DNA of 36,515 nucleotides, taken from IMG/VR virus record IMGVR_UViG_3300012920_000111, positions 1-36,515 of that record; one strand, 5' to 3'. Below the pieces are notes generated by a model. That model worked only from the letters and a program-made list of their open reading frames with translations. It ran no database searches and was not told the DNA's origin. Positions 1 through 6,124 of this stretch are shown here, piece by piece; within the stretch, counting starts at the first letter, position 1, and every line of letters starts with the position of its first letter. The position numbers and the translations under genes were made by a program. This DNA is from a virus.

Positions 1-15
1 GGCTACTCATATCAA
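1..15. repeat. Contig-end overlap, left copy
   Basis: The first 15 bases (GGCTACTCATATCAA) are identical to bases 36501-36515. The reading frame of the gene cut by the contig end continues exactly through this overlap, so it is an assembly overlap of a circular map, not a biological terminal repeat. Confidence 0.93.
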
Positions 16-46
16 AGCTGTTAAGGACGCTAATCCAAAACCATGA
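1..46 (+). CDS. C-terminal end of the small structural/tail-region protein split by the contig ends
   Basis: These bases encode the last residues of the gene starting at 36223. After the 15-bp overlap the frame reads through Lys, Ala-Val-Lys-Asp-Ala-Asn-Pro-Lys-Pro and stops at TGA 44-46. The joined protein is 107 aa. The stop overlaps the ATG of the next gene (43-45) in an ATGA arrangement, which suggests translational coupling. See the entry at 36223 for the description of the protein. Confidence 0.85.
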   Translation, partial: ATHIKAVKDANPKP

Positions 47-678
47 GTCGTTTAATTACCAATGCTATAAGATCCACTTCTGCAACAGCAGATGCCATTA
101 CTATGGATGGATCAGGTAATGTTACCTTCCCTGCTAATGCAACCTGTTCTGGAACTGCTACAGGTTTCGGAGGAGGTAAACTTCTTCAAGTAGTAACAAA
201 CTCAACTCAAGATTCTGCTGGTAGTTTAAGTATTGGAAGTCAAAGCACACCTGTTGATATACCTAATCAAAGTGTATCTATAACTCCTTCAGCAACAAAT
301 AGTAAAATACTCGTTTCTTTTCACCAAATGGGGGAAACATCTTCTGGGCCACAAGTTTATTATTTTGTTTTGAAAAGAGCAATATCTGGAGGTGCAACAA
401 CATCTATAGCTGGTACGGCAGCTGGTAACAGGATTGGTGTTTTTACTCAACCTCTTAGAACTCCCGATTATGTAAATAGGGGCGACACTCCTGAGTTCGC
501 ACATTGTTCTGGTTATTTAGATTCTCCAAATACAACAAGTGCTGTTACTTATACTGTACAGATTGGAAATAATGATGGGACAGGAACGTATTATTATAAT
601 AGAAGTGTAGATGATGCAAATTACGCATCAAGAGAACGTGGACTCAGCTGGATAACAGTACAGGAGATAGCAGCATAG
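43..678 (+). CDS. Tail-fibre-like virion protein, paralogue C
   Basis: 211-aa Ser/Thr/Gly-rich protein without membrane segments. The N-terminal ~45 residues (ITNAIRSTSATADAITMDGS, then VTFPANATCSG) form a fibre attachment-like module. From about residue 46 (KLLQVV) to the C-terminal EIAA it shares a beta-rich domain with the proteins at 35041 and 35580: an SITPSATNSKILV-type motif in the middle, SPNTTSAVTYT near residue 165 and a hydrophobic last strand ending xxEIAA. Proteins built this way follow the tail fibre gene in marine podoviruses and are taken as tail or fibre accessory proteins. Function is inferred from position and composition; the receptor is unknown. The start ATG overlaps the stop of the preceding gene. 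Confidence 0.65.
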   Translation: MSRLITNAIRSTSATADAITMDGSGNVTFPANATCSGTATGFGGGKLLQVVTNSTQDSAGSLSIGSQSTPVDIPNQSVSITPSATNSKILVSFHQMGETSSGPQVYYFVLKRAISGGATTSIAGTAAGNRIGVFTQPLRTPDYVNRGDTPEFAHCSGYLDSPNTTSAVTYTVQIGNNDGTGTYYYNRSVDDANYASRERGLSWITVQEIAA

Positions 679-686
679 TAGCTGCT
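669..686 (+). terminator. Possible weak terminator hairpin
   Basis: AGCAGC (669-674) and GCTGCT (681-686) form a 6-bp stem with a 6-nt loop across the TAG stop codon of the preceding gene. A T-rich stretch follows only after about 15 nt, so this is a weak terminator at best. Confidence 0.3.
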
Positions 687-697
687 GATTAATTTGC

Positions 698-725
698 TTG
701 ATTTTTAAATAAAAACGACTATTAT
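698..725 (+). promoter_or_regulatory. Sigma70-like promoter candidate before the outer-membrane-barrel gene
   Basis: TTGATT (698-703), a 16-bp spacer and TATTAT (720-725; 5 of 6 matches to the -10 consensus) lie 21 bp before the ATG at 747. The site would let the host polymerase transcribe this accessory gene separately. In AT-rich DNA such matches are common, so confidence is limited. Confidence 0.35.
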
Positions 726-746
726 TGAGCTTTATTCTAAGTAATT

Positions 747-1100
747 ATGCTTAAAAAAGTATTAACAATAGCTGCTGCTTCAGCACTATCAACACCTGCG
801 TTTGCTGGTTTCTATTTAAACGTAGAGAACAATGGTTCTTATACAGGTAAAGACTTTACTGGGTCTGGTACTGACTTACATCTTGGTTATGAAAATGGCA
901 ATGCTTTTGGTAGCTACTACGTTCAAGGTGGTGCATATCTAAACAACCCAGATGGAGCAGATTCAGAAACAAACTTTTCTGGTAAAGCTGGTGGTTCTGT
1001 AGTTGTATCAAAAAATATTGATGTATATGGTGAGCTATCTGTTGTTACTGACGATACAAACAGCTACGGAACTAAGGTTGGTTTGAAGTATAAGTTCTAG
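747..1100 (+). CDS. Small outer-membrane beta-barrel-like protein with signal peptide
   Basis: 117 aa. Residues 1-20 are a clear Sec signal peptide: two Lys, a hydrophobic core and an Ala-Phe-Ala cleavage site before Gly21. The mature ~97 residues alternate polar and hydrophobic positions (YLNVENNGSY, DLHLGYENG, GSYYVQGGAY, DVYGELSVV, YGTKVGLKYKF), as expected for antiparallel membrane strands. The protein ends in Phe, the usual C-terminal signature of outer-membrane proteins handled by the Bam machinery. It is far shorter than a porin and could make about 6-8 strands. A role in altering the infected cell surface (superinfection exclusion or permeability) is a guess. It looks host-derived in style, but no host homologue can be named from sequence. 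Confidence 0.7.
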   Translation: MLKKVLTIAAASALSTPAFAGFYLNVENNGSYTGKDFTGSGTDLHLGYENGNAFGSYYVQGGAYLNNPDGADSETNFSGKAGGSVVVSKNIDVYGELSVVTDDTNSYGTKVGLKYKF

Positions 1101-1200
1101 TCATCATTGATATTGTGACGTACAAAGGTGCTAGTGCCATAATTCCTACAAAAGTTATTATGGTTACAGGCACTAATGCTTTAGCAAAAGCTTCTCTCAT
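1072..1200 (-). CDS. Possible small membrane protein, antisense mini-ORF
   Basis: A 42-aa reading frame on the minus strand starts at ATG 1200-1198 and stops at TAG 1074-1072. It begins MREAFAKALVPVTIITF and continues with a single hydrophobic segment (about residues 9-33), then a polar tail. About 33 codons occupy the otherwise empty gap between the genes at 747 and 1204. No convincing ribosome binding site is visible, and the tail overlaps the end of the barrel gene. It is protein-like but unproven. Confidence 0.25.
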   Translation of the reverse strand: MREAFAKALVPVTIITFVGIMALAPLYVTISMMTRTYTSNQP

Positions 1201-1203
1201 AAT

Positions 1204-1713
1204 ATGGACGAAATATACTTACCAAACTTACCAGATACAAACTATATACTCAATCCTCCTAAAACAATTTTTTACCCTCCCCAAGCGGAGATACCTTATT
1301 TAGATCCAGTTCTTTTACCGAGTCTGGAACAAGTTCAGTCGGGTTTGGCAGAAGAGAAGGCAAATACTTCTTCAGAAGAAAAGGAGCAAGACGAGGAAGT
1401 AACAGGTATAAAGCCAGAAGCGATACCAACGAACCTCCCACAAAACTTAGAAAATACTTCATTAGAAACTGTAGCTACTTTCAATATACCATTTTTTAAT
1501 TATGACTTTCCTGTACCAGCCCCAGAAATCATAGCTTCGTCAGTAATTTCTAGCGGTGTAAGTGCAACTTTAGCGGTAAGTGGTTCAATAGTACTACAGA
1601 GTCTAATAGGCCAACTTAAAAAGATAATGAAAAAGATATTCACTAAGGTTTTGAAGAAGGAAGTAGCAAATGTTAAAGAAAATATGACAAAGAAAAAAGA
1701 TAAGCTACAATAA
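1204..1713 (+). CDS. Proline-rich single-TM protein of unknown function
   Basis: 169 aa. Residues 1-45 are rich in Pro, Tyr and Asn; residues 48-70 are very acidic (Glu/Lys/Asp). A short FNIPFFNYDFPVPAPE motif at about 93-108 is followed by one hydrophobic segment (109-136), and the C-terminal 30 residues are strongly basic (KKIMKKIFTKVLKK). This layout matches a cyanophage protein family I remember, with no known function. The basic end would lie on the cytoplasmic side. A 62-aa ORF in another frame (1115-1303) overlaps the start and is rejected. A different start is not evident; the ATG at 1204 has no strong Shine-Dalgarno sequence. Confidence 0.65.
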   Translation: MDEIYLPNLPDTNYILNPPKTIFYPPQAEIPYLDPVLLPSLEQVQSGLAEEKANTSSEEKEQDEEVTGIKPEAIPTNLPQNLENTSLETVATFNIPFFNYDFPVPAPEIIASSVISSGVSATLAVSGSIVLQSLIGQLKKIMKKIFTKVLKKEVANVKENMTKKKDKLQ

Positions 1714-1768
1714 CTAATACGAGGTACTCCCCGAAATCCTAACGGACTAGGTTGACAATGCCTCTACT

Positions 1769-1832
1769 AAACAAAGGAAGCTGTAGGCAAGTTAATTAAA
1801 TTTAACCTCTGACCGAAGATGATCCTTTGTTT
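1769..1832. terminator. Inverted repeat between convergent genes, candidate bidirectional terminator
   Basis: AAACAAAGGA (1769-1778) and TCCTTTGTTT (1823-1832) are perfect 10-bp complements. The 44-nt loop contains a second dyad, GTTAA (1791-1795) with TTAAC (1802-1806). The outer arm ends in a T-run (1830-1834) on the plus strand and the opposite arm gives T's on the minus strand. It lies between the plus gene ending at 1713 and the minus gene ending at 1898, where transcription from both sides must stop. Confidence 0.5.
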
Positions 1833-1897
1833 TTAAGCTTACAACTTTTACATCGTGCTGATAAAACAGCCACCGTTCTGTATTAGTCAATGTGGGC

Positions 1898-2437
1898 TTA
1901 TTTTTTTGTCTTAAAAAGATTTGGATTAGCTTTTACATAACTTCTTATATTTATTACATCACTACAAAGGTTTGCATAAGGTGATTTAGGATTAATCATA
2001 TAACCGCTTGCATGAAGCTGTGAACACTTTAAAACTCTCACTAATTGCTTATCATGCACTTGCTTGCTTAATTCTTCTTTGGCTAAGTTTAGTTTTACTT
2101 TTGCTAGATCCTCACACGTTTGATTACTACCGCCTAATGGGATCATAAAACTCATTTGCACTCCCCAACCTTCATTGATGCTATAAGTTTCTTCACCTTG
2201 AGCATCATTACCTGTATAGAAAGGAGTTACAGCCATAGTAGGTTGACTGCAAACCAAGTTCCCAAACTGTTGTTTGCCTGTCATTCCATTATTGATATTC
2301 ATATTCTGATTAATTATTGATGAATTACCTACAGCATTAGGTTGAGCCTGTACATTAGTATCGCCTTCGGCTCTTGCTTTATTACTGACTAAAGACAGAC
2401 AAAGAAGTGATAACGCTAGTAGTCGTAATCGAATCAT
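1898..2437 (-). CDS. Secreted protein of unknown function, cyanophage-type
   Basis: 179 aa. A signal peptide covers residues 1-23 (Arg-rich start, Leu-rich core, cleavage after Ala-Arg-Ala). The mature protein has an Asn/Gln-rich part (about 25-60, with NAVGNSSIINQ), then TPFYTGNDAQGEETYSINEG, WGVQMSFMIPLG and four Cys (VCSQ, QTCEDL, LKCSQL, NLCSDV) that could pair in the periplasm. A charged helical stretch (DLAKVKLNLAKEELSKQ) precedes LVRVLKCSQL. I recall similar proteins in cyanophages, all uncharacterised. Its start lies 56 bp inside the upstream gene (2382-2747), so the two are translationally linked. A lipobox is absent: the only Cys in the signal core is preceded by Leu-Leu. Confidence 0.65.
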   Translation of the reverse strand: MIRLRLLALSLLCLSLVSNKARAEGDTNVQAQPNAVGNSSIINQNMNINNGMTGKQQFGNLVCSQPTMAVTPFYTGNDAQGEETYSINEGWGVQMSFMIPLGGSNQTCEDLAKVKLNLAKEELSKQVHDKQLVRVLKCSQLHASGYMINPKSPYANLCSDVINIRSYVKANPNLFKTKK

Positions 2438-2747
2438 TCTGTGTAATTTTTTCAGTCATTTGATTAGCAGCCCTTGTAGTTATAGACAAAGACCAATCAG
2501 CAGTTACAGTTTTTGGTGTAAAGATAGCGTCTGAATGAGCTATACCACCACTAGAAGCACTTGTAACCTCTATGTTTGATGCTTCCCAAGTATTTAACGC
2601 TGCCCCATATTTCTCAGTTACTACAGATCTTGTAATGGTCTGAGTAGTATTCTCTGTACGGTTACTAGAGCCAGTAGTCCAAGAAGGCACTCCATTGGCA
2701 TATACAGGACTAAACAAAAATAAAGACAGCAATAATAGCTTTTTCAT
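2382..2747 (-). CDS. Secreted Ser/Thr-rich protein of unknown function
   Basis: 121 aa. Residues 1-18 form a signal peptide (MKKLLLLSLFLFSPVYA, with Asn-Gly following). The mature part is rich in Thr and Ser: WTTGSSNRTENTTQTITRSV, YGAALNTWEASNIEV, LSITTRAANQ, SVFSQ at the end. It has no Cys and no further TM segment. The composition suggests a beta-structured exported protein. Its ATG overlaps the stop of the holin-like gene (ATGA at 2747-2744), and its 3' end overlaps the next gene by 56 bp, so all three form one compact minus-strand operon. Overlapping secreted genes after a holin recall spanin pairs, but no lipobox or N-terminal anchor supports that. Confidence 0.62.
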   Translation of the reverse strand: MKKLLLLSLFLFSPVYANGVPSWTTGSSNRTENTTQTITRSVVTEKYGAALNTWEASNIEVTSASSGGIAHSDAIFTPKTVTADWSLSITTRAANQMTEKITQNDSITTTSVITSLSVFSQ

Positions 2748-3124
2748 TTTTTATCAGTATCTAAGGTTAATTTTAAAGGAGTTTCAATACGAACGAGTTG
2801 TGTCTTACCTAACACTTCCTGTAACTCAGCCTTTACATTAGTACCATTCTTACCTTTCTCACCACCTTTCTGTGTAATACTAGCCCCGAAGCTACTAGCA
2901 AGTCCTACAAAAACCGAAGCAATAAAGGTCGGATCTATCTTTTGCTGCGGTATTCCTAGTTTAGATAAGTCTAAATATGAAAGGCTTAACATTGCTGTAG
3001 CCCAAGTCAACAAAATTAGTCTGACTCCTAGTGATACCAATTCAAATTGTTCTTCTCTGCAAGGTACAGCTTCTTGTAATTTGAACCATACACTTTTCTT
3101 TTGTTCTTTTGGTTGTTCTGCCAT
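2744..3124 (-). CDS. Two-TM holin-like membrane protein
   Basis: 126 aa. The N-terminus (1-28) is charged and hydrophilic. TM1 is at about 29-50 (SLGVRLILLTWATAMLSLSY) and TM2 at about 64-83 (PTFIASVFVGLASSFGASI). A basic/polar C-terminal tail of 40 residues follows. Size and topology fit a class II holin (two TM segments, both ends cytoplasmic). It is the first gene of a minus-strand operon with two secreted proteins. No canonical endolysin adjoins it, so the assignment rests on topology only. Cyanophage proteins of this shape are usually annotated as hypothetical or holin. Confidence 0.5.
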   Translation of the reverse strand: MAEQPKEQKKSVWFKLQEAVPCREEQFELVSLGVRLILLTWATAMLSLSYLDLSKLGIPQQKIDPTFIASVFVGLASSFGASITQKGGEKGKNGTNVKAELQEVLGKTQLVRIETPLKLTLDTDKK

Positions 3125-3130
3125 AAATAA

Positions 3131-3183
3131 ATAACTACCTAATAATGGGGAGATAGCGTCATAGGCTAATAATAGGTAGTTAT
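3131..3183. repeat. Inverted repeat in the divergent intergenic region
   Basis: ATAACTACCTA (3131-3141) and TAGGTAGTTAT (3173-3183) are perfect 11-bp complements 31 bp apart, in the short gap between the minus operon and the plus genes. The interior also holds a direct repeat CTAATAAT (3140-3147 and 3166-3173). It may be an operator for divergent promoters or a structure in the 5' leader of the minus operon. Confidence 0.55.
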
Positions 3184-3197
3184 GGCAAACTTAACAA
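3169..3197 (-). promoter_or_regulatory. Candidate sigma70-like promoter of the minus-strand operon
   Basis: Read on the minus strand: TTGTTA (3197-3192), a 17-bp spacer and TATTAT (3174-3169; 5 of 6 consensus). Transcription would start near 3162, leaving a leader of about 38 nt before the ATG at 3124. The -10 element overlaps the right arm of the inverted repeat, so a protein binding there could block it. Confidence 0.35.
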
Positions 3198-3232
3198 ATC
3201 TTGGTATGTTTGGAAAGTAACACATTACTTTT

Positions 3233-3397
3233 ATGTTAAAGATTTTAAAACCAATACTGCTAAAATTCTTCTCTACAACTGCTGTTAAGAGATTAGTAGT
3301 GGACTTGCTTCGTGCTATTTGTAAGCAAACTTCAAATACATTAGACGATAAAGCTGTAGATATGTTGGAGTATCAGTTATTTCCTAAGCAGAACTAA
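3233..3397 (+). CDS. Small conserved-type phage protein, unknown function
   Basis: 54 aa: a basic hydrophobic start (MLKILKPILLKFF), then VKRLVVDLLRAICKQ, TSNTLDDKAVDMLEYQLF and a lysine end. It is probably two amphipathic helices with no Cys pair and no true TM segment. The stop overlaps the next ATG (TAATG, 3395-3399), so it is coupled to the following gene. I recall similar short proteins with SNTLDDKAV near the lysis/terminase genes of cyanophages. No function is known. It is too short for standard ORF cut-offs. Confidence 0.6.
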   Translation: MLKILKPILLKFFSTTAVKRLVVDLLRAICKQTSNTLDDKAVDMLEYQLFPKQN

Positions 3398-3696
3398 TGA
3401 AAGATAAAGACTTCTTTCATATACTTCTAGGTGAACCACCACCAGAAGTAGAGTTTGAGATTGAACTAAAGATTAGAGAAGTAAATCAACTACCTGATTC
3501 TTTATTAAGACAACATTGTTCTGATCTTGTGAGACACTCAAGACTACAAGATCTATTGCTTACTGCTGCTCTTACTCGTATGGCAGAATCAGAAAGTAAA
3601 TGCTTTCGAGCAGAACACAAGCTTCGTAAGTATAAACAAAGTAATATTTTCAATAAGATTCACTATGTCTTGTTTGGCAAAAGACCTAAAAAGTGA
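3397..3696 (+). CDS. Conserved-type phage protein upstream of terS, unknown function
   Basis: 99 aa, charged and predicted helical. The core (about residues 28-68, LREVN-like region through DSLLRQHCSDLVRHSRLQDLLLTAALTRMAE) reads as two helices. The C-terminal 25 residues are basic (HKLRKYKQ, FGKRPKK). There is no enzyme motif and no TM segment. Its position right before the terminase genes suggests a late role in packaging or lysis, but this is only context. It is coupled by TAATG to the preceding small gene; 28 bp separate it from terS. Confidence 0.6.
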   Translation: MKDKDFFHILLGEPPPEVEFEIELKIREVNQLPDSLLRQHCSDLVRHSRLQDLLLTAALTRMAESESKCFRAEHKLRKYKQSNIFNKIHYVLFGKRPKK

Positions 3697-3724
3697 TTAT
3701 ATTAATTCATAAATACAGCTAACT

Positions 3725-3943
3725 ATGGATAAGAATTTTAAATTATTAGAACAGTTACACCTAGTCTTAGCTCAAGAATTATTAGACAAGGTTAAAAGTG
3801 GTGATGCAAAAGCAGGGGATCTAAATGTAGCTAGACAGTTTTTAAAAGATAATGGTGTTGAATGTATTCCTGTAGAAAAAAATCCTATGGAAGAACTAAT
3901 GTTAAATCTTCCAGACCTAGATGCTGTACCTTTAGCTGATTGA
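3725..3943 (+). CDS. terS: Terminase small subunit (DNA maturase A, T7 gp18-like)
   Basis: 72 aa; T7 gp18 is 89 aa. The pattern of a helical start (KLLEQLHLVLAQELLDKVKSG), a helix-turn region (DLNVARQFLKDNGVECIPV) and an acidic tail is the usual one for small terminase subunits of T7-like marine phages. It recognises the concatemer and regulates the large subunit during packaging. The gene ends 3 bp before terL, which fits the conserved terS-terL order. There is no ATP-binding motif, as expected. Confidence 0.8.
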   Translation: MDKNFKLLEQLHLVLAQELLDKVKSGDAKAGDLNVARQFLKDNGVECIPVEKNPMEELMLNLPDLDAVPLAD

Positions 3944-3946
3944 TAA

Positions 3947-5668
3947 TTGCACCCCTTACCAGAAAAACTACAAGATTTTAGATATTTCTTAATCGTTACT
4001 TGGAGACATCTAAACCTACCAGACCCTACACCAGTTCAGTTAGACATAGCTGAATACCTACAATATGGTGCTAGACGTAAGATCATACAAGGATTTAGAG
4101 GTGTAGGTAAGAGTTGGATTACTTCTACCTATGTAGTGTGGAGACTTCGTATGAATCCACAACTTAAATTCTTAGTTGTCTCAGCCAGTAAAGACAGAGC
4201 AGATAATTTTACTACCTTCACTATGCGTCTTATCAATGAAATGCCTATACTCTCTCCATTGATCCCCAGAGACGATCAGAGAAACAGTAAGGTAAGTTTT
4301 GATGTAAGACCAGCACAAGCCGATCATGCACCTTCCTGTTCGTCCAGAGGGGTCTTAGGGCAGATGTCTGGTGCTAGGGCTGATGAAGTTATCGCTGATG
4401 ACGTAGAAGTACCCAATAATTCTTTTACCCAACCTATGAGAGACAAGCTATCGGAAGCTGTAAAAGAATTTGAAGCAATACTAAAACCAAATGGCAAAAT
4501 TACCTTCCTTGGTACACCACAGGTAGAAAATTCTGTATATCTAACCTTAGAAGAACGTGGATATGAAACTAGAATCTGGACTGCTAGATACCCAGAACTT
4601 AAAAACAACTACGGAGATAGACTTGCTCCCAAAATCCAAAAAGAACTCCTAGAAGGTCTTGTAAAGCCTAAAGATCCTGTAGATCCTATAAGGTTCTCTG
4701 CACAGGATCTAATGGAACGTGAAGCTTCCTACGGACGTTCTGGGTTTAATCTACAATTCCAACTAGATACCACCCTTTCAGACCAAGATAGATACCCATT
4801 AAAAATAAACGACCTAGTAATTGCTTCTATCAACAAAGAATTTGCACCAGAAAAAGTTATCTGGTCTAATAATCCCGAATATGTAATACAAGATCTACCC
4901 TGCGTAGGCTTCAATGGTGACAGATTTCATAGACCTGCACAAGAATTTGGTGATTTCATAGAATATACAGGCTCAGTTATGTTTGTTGACCCTTCAGGAA
5001 AGGGTAAGGATCAGACCGCTATAAGCTGCGTTAAGATGCTCAACGGTAATTTATACGTAACTGAGTGTTTAGGGCTGTCTGGGGGTTATACAGACCCTGT
5101 TCTGCTTAAAATATCTAGACTGGCTAAGGAAAATAATATTAATACTATCCTCATTGAACAAAACTTCGGAGGTGGTATGTTTGCTGAACTACTAAAACCA
5201 TTCATATCTCGCATACACCCTTGCCAAATTGAAGACATTAGAAATAACAAGACCAAAGAACTACGAATAATTGATACCCTTGAACCTGTTATGAACTCTC
5301 ACCGTCTAATAATTGACCGCAAAGTAATAGAAAAAGACTTCAGATCCAACCCTCAAGAAACTCCAGAAAGAAGACTCAAACTTCAACTCGTTTACCAACT
5401 GTCACGCATCTCTCGCCACAGAGGTTCCCTAGTACATGATGATCTCGTTGATTCCCTTGCAGGTGCAGTTGCCTACTGGACTGACTACATGGCTCAAAAT
5501 GAAGACTTAAACATGGCTAGAAGGCAAGATGAACTTCTCTCAATACATACTGATAACTGGTCCTCCTTACTAAACAACACCATCTCTCAGACTGCTATGG
5601 GTATGACTCCTCAACAAATAAGAAATACCAACTCCCAAAACCAAGGTTTCATAAGCGATCTCTATTAG
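3947..5668 (+). CDS. terL: Terminase large subunit (DNA maturase B, T7 gp19-like)
   Basis: 573 aa; T7 gp19 is 586. Packaging ATPase and nuclease that cuts concatemers and drives DNA into proheads through the portal. Walker A GFRGVGKS is at residues 49-56 and the Walker B region IADDVE carries Asp151-Asp152. The C-terminal RNase H-like nuclease has FVDPSGKG (Asp348), ILIEQNFGG and HDDLVDSLAGA (Asp498, Asp499, Asp502). The start is TTG at 3947, just after the terS stop; no ATG occurs in frame before the ATPase domain, so the unusual start is well supported. It is the last gene before the long non-coding region, as in T7 where gene 19 lies near the right genome end. Confidence 0.96.
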   Translation: MHPLPEKLQDFRYFLIVTWRHLNLPDPTPVQLDIAEYLQYGARRKIIQGFRGVGKSWITSTYVVWRLRMNPQLKFLVVSASKDRADNFTTFTMRLINEMPILSPLIPRDDQRNSKVSFDVRPAQADHAPSCSSRGVLGQMSGARADEVIADDVEVPNNSFTQPMRDKLSEAVKEFEAILKPNGKITFLGTPQVENSVYLTLEERGYETRIWTARYPELKNNYGDRLAPKIQKELLEGLVKPKDPVDPIRFSAQDLMEREASYGRSGFNLQFQLDTTLSDQDRYPLKINDLVIASINKEFAPEKVIWSNNPEYVIQDLPCVGFNGDRFHRPAQEFGDFIEYTGSVMFVDPSGKGKDQTAISCVKMLNGNLYVTECLGLSGGYTDPVLLKISRLAKENNINTILIEQNFGGGMFAELLKPFISRIHPCQIEDIRNNKTKELRIIDTLEPVMNSHRLIIDRKVIEKDFRSNPQETPERRLKLQLVYQLSRISRHRGSLVHDDLVDSLAGAVAYWTDYMAQNEDLNMARRQDELLSIHTDNWSSLLNNTISQTAMGMTPQQIRNTNSQNQGFISDLY

Positions 5669-5684
5669 GGACCACTATAGGAGA
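5663..5684 (+). promoter_or_regulatory. T7-promoter-like sequence at the end of terL
   Basis: CACTATAGGAGA (5673-5684) matches the T7 class III promoter core and initiation region except for one missing G. The 10 bases before it (TATTAGGGAC) match only about half of the T7 recognition part. It begins inside the terL stop region, the place where T7 carries phi-OR. Against it: close copies are not seen before other genes, and a shorter CACTATGG string recurs at several start codons (7190, 21734, 36220), so it could be a translation-signal relic. Confidence 0.3.
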
Positions 5685-5971
5685 AAAAACAACCTCTACT
5701 CACTAAGATTACATTAAGAATATACTTAGGATTCCACTAGGGGGAAGGATCCTTGACCTGCTGCTGCATGATACTACCCCAAAAAAATTAGGAGCAAAAA
5801 TTTGAAGGGGTTATACGTATATAGAAAATAAATTTTACCCCTAGCCTGTCACAAAAATATAAAAATAATAGTCTAATCCTATTAAAACCATTGATATAAC
5901 TAGTGTTTCATAATATATCTTATATTATTCTTAGTGTATCTGGTCTTATTTTTCTTGTTTAGATGTATTCA

Positions 5972-6000
5972 TTTTCATATTATCGCTAGGGGAGTATAAT
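5972..6000 (+). promoter_or_regulatory. Candidate early sigma70-like promoter 1
   Basis: TTTTCA (5972-5977), a 17-bp spacer and a perfect TATAAT (5995-6000). The -35 element is weak (4 of 6). It lies 153 bp before the first early gene. The spacer contains the octamer GCTAGGGG that is complementary to 5838-5845. Confidence 0.45.
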
Positions 6001-6068
6001 ACAACAAAGTGTTAAGAAGTAATTACTAAGTAATACCAAGGGATCAGAAGAAATCAATAAACAAATAC

Positions 6069-6098
6069 TTTACAAATACCAGAATATGTTGGTATATT
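6069..6098 (+). promoter_or_regulatory. Candidate early sigma70-like promoter 2
   Basis: TTTACA (6069-6074; 5 of 6), an 18-bp spacer and TATATT (6093-6098; 5 of 6). Initiation would be near 6105, about 48 nt before the ATG at 6153. It is the best host-type promoter in the region and suits the host-polymerase-driven early class of a T7-like phage. Confidence 0.55.
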
Positions 6099-6104
6099 AA
6101 AAAC

Positions 6105-6124
6105 AGTTAGTAAACCAGCTAACT
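6105..6124. promoter_or_regulatory. Dyad at the predicted transcription start (operator-like)
   Basis: AGTTAG (6105-6110) and CTAACT (6119-6124) form a perfect 6-bp dyad with an 8-bp centre at the expected +1 of the promoter at 6069. Its left part, AGTTAGTAAAC, recurs at 12817-12827 before the SSB gene. It could be an operator or a 5'-leader hairpin. Confidence 0.35.

Noticed and set aside
1-15. Biological direct terminal repeat
   Set aside because: Only 15 bp long and placed inside a coding sequence that continues in frame; it is better explained as an assembly overlap.
1115-1303. 62-aa plus-strand ORF before the Pro-rich protein
   Set aside because: It overlaps the better supported gene at 1204 in another frame, has a poor start and no protein-like pattern.
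1259-1462. Minus-strand ORF with a strongly hydrophobic, holin-like start (LVSLLALYLLLPRLAPFLLKK)
   Set aside because: It is antisense to the Pro/Glu-rich part of the gene at 1204; GAA/CTT-rich coding produces Leu/Phe-rich shadows, and no RBS is present.
1898-2747. Spanin pair (Rz/Rz1-like overlap)
   Set aside because: Both proteins have cleavable signal peptides, but neither has a lipobox, an N-terminal anchor or a periplasmic coiled coil; only the overlap fits.
3182-3220. 12-aa ORF MANLTNLGMFGK
   Set aside because: It is too short, has no SD and lies within the inverted repeat arm; nothing else supports it.
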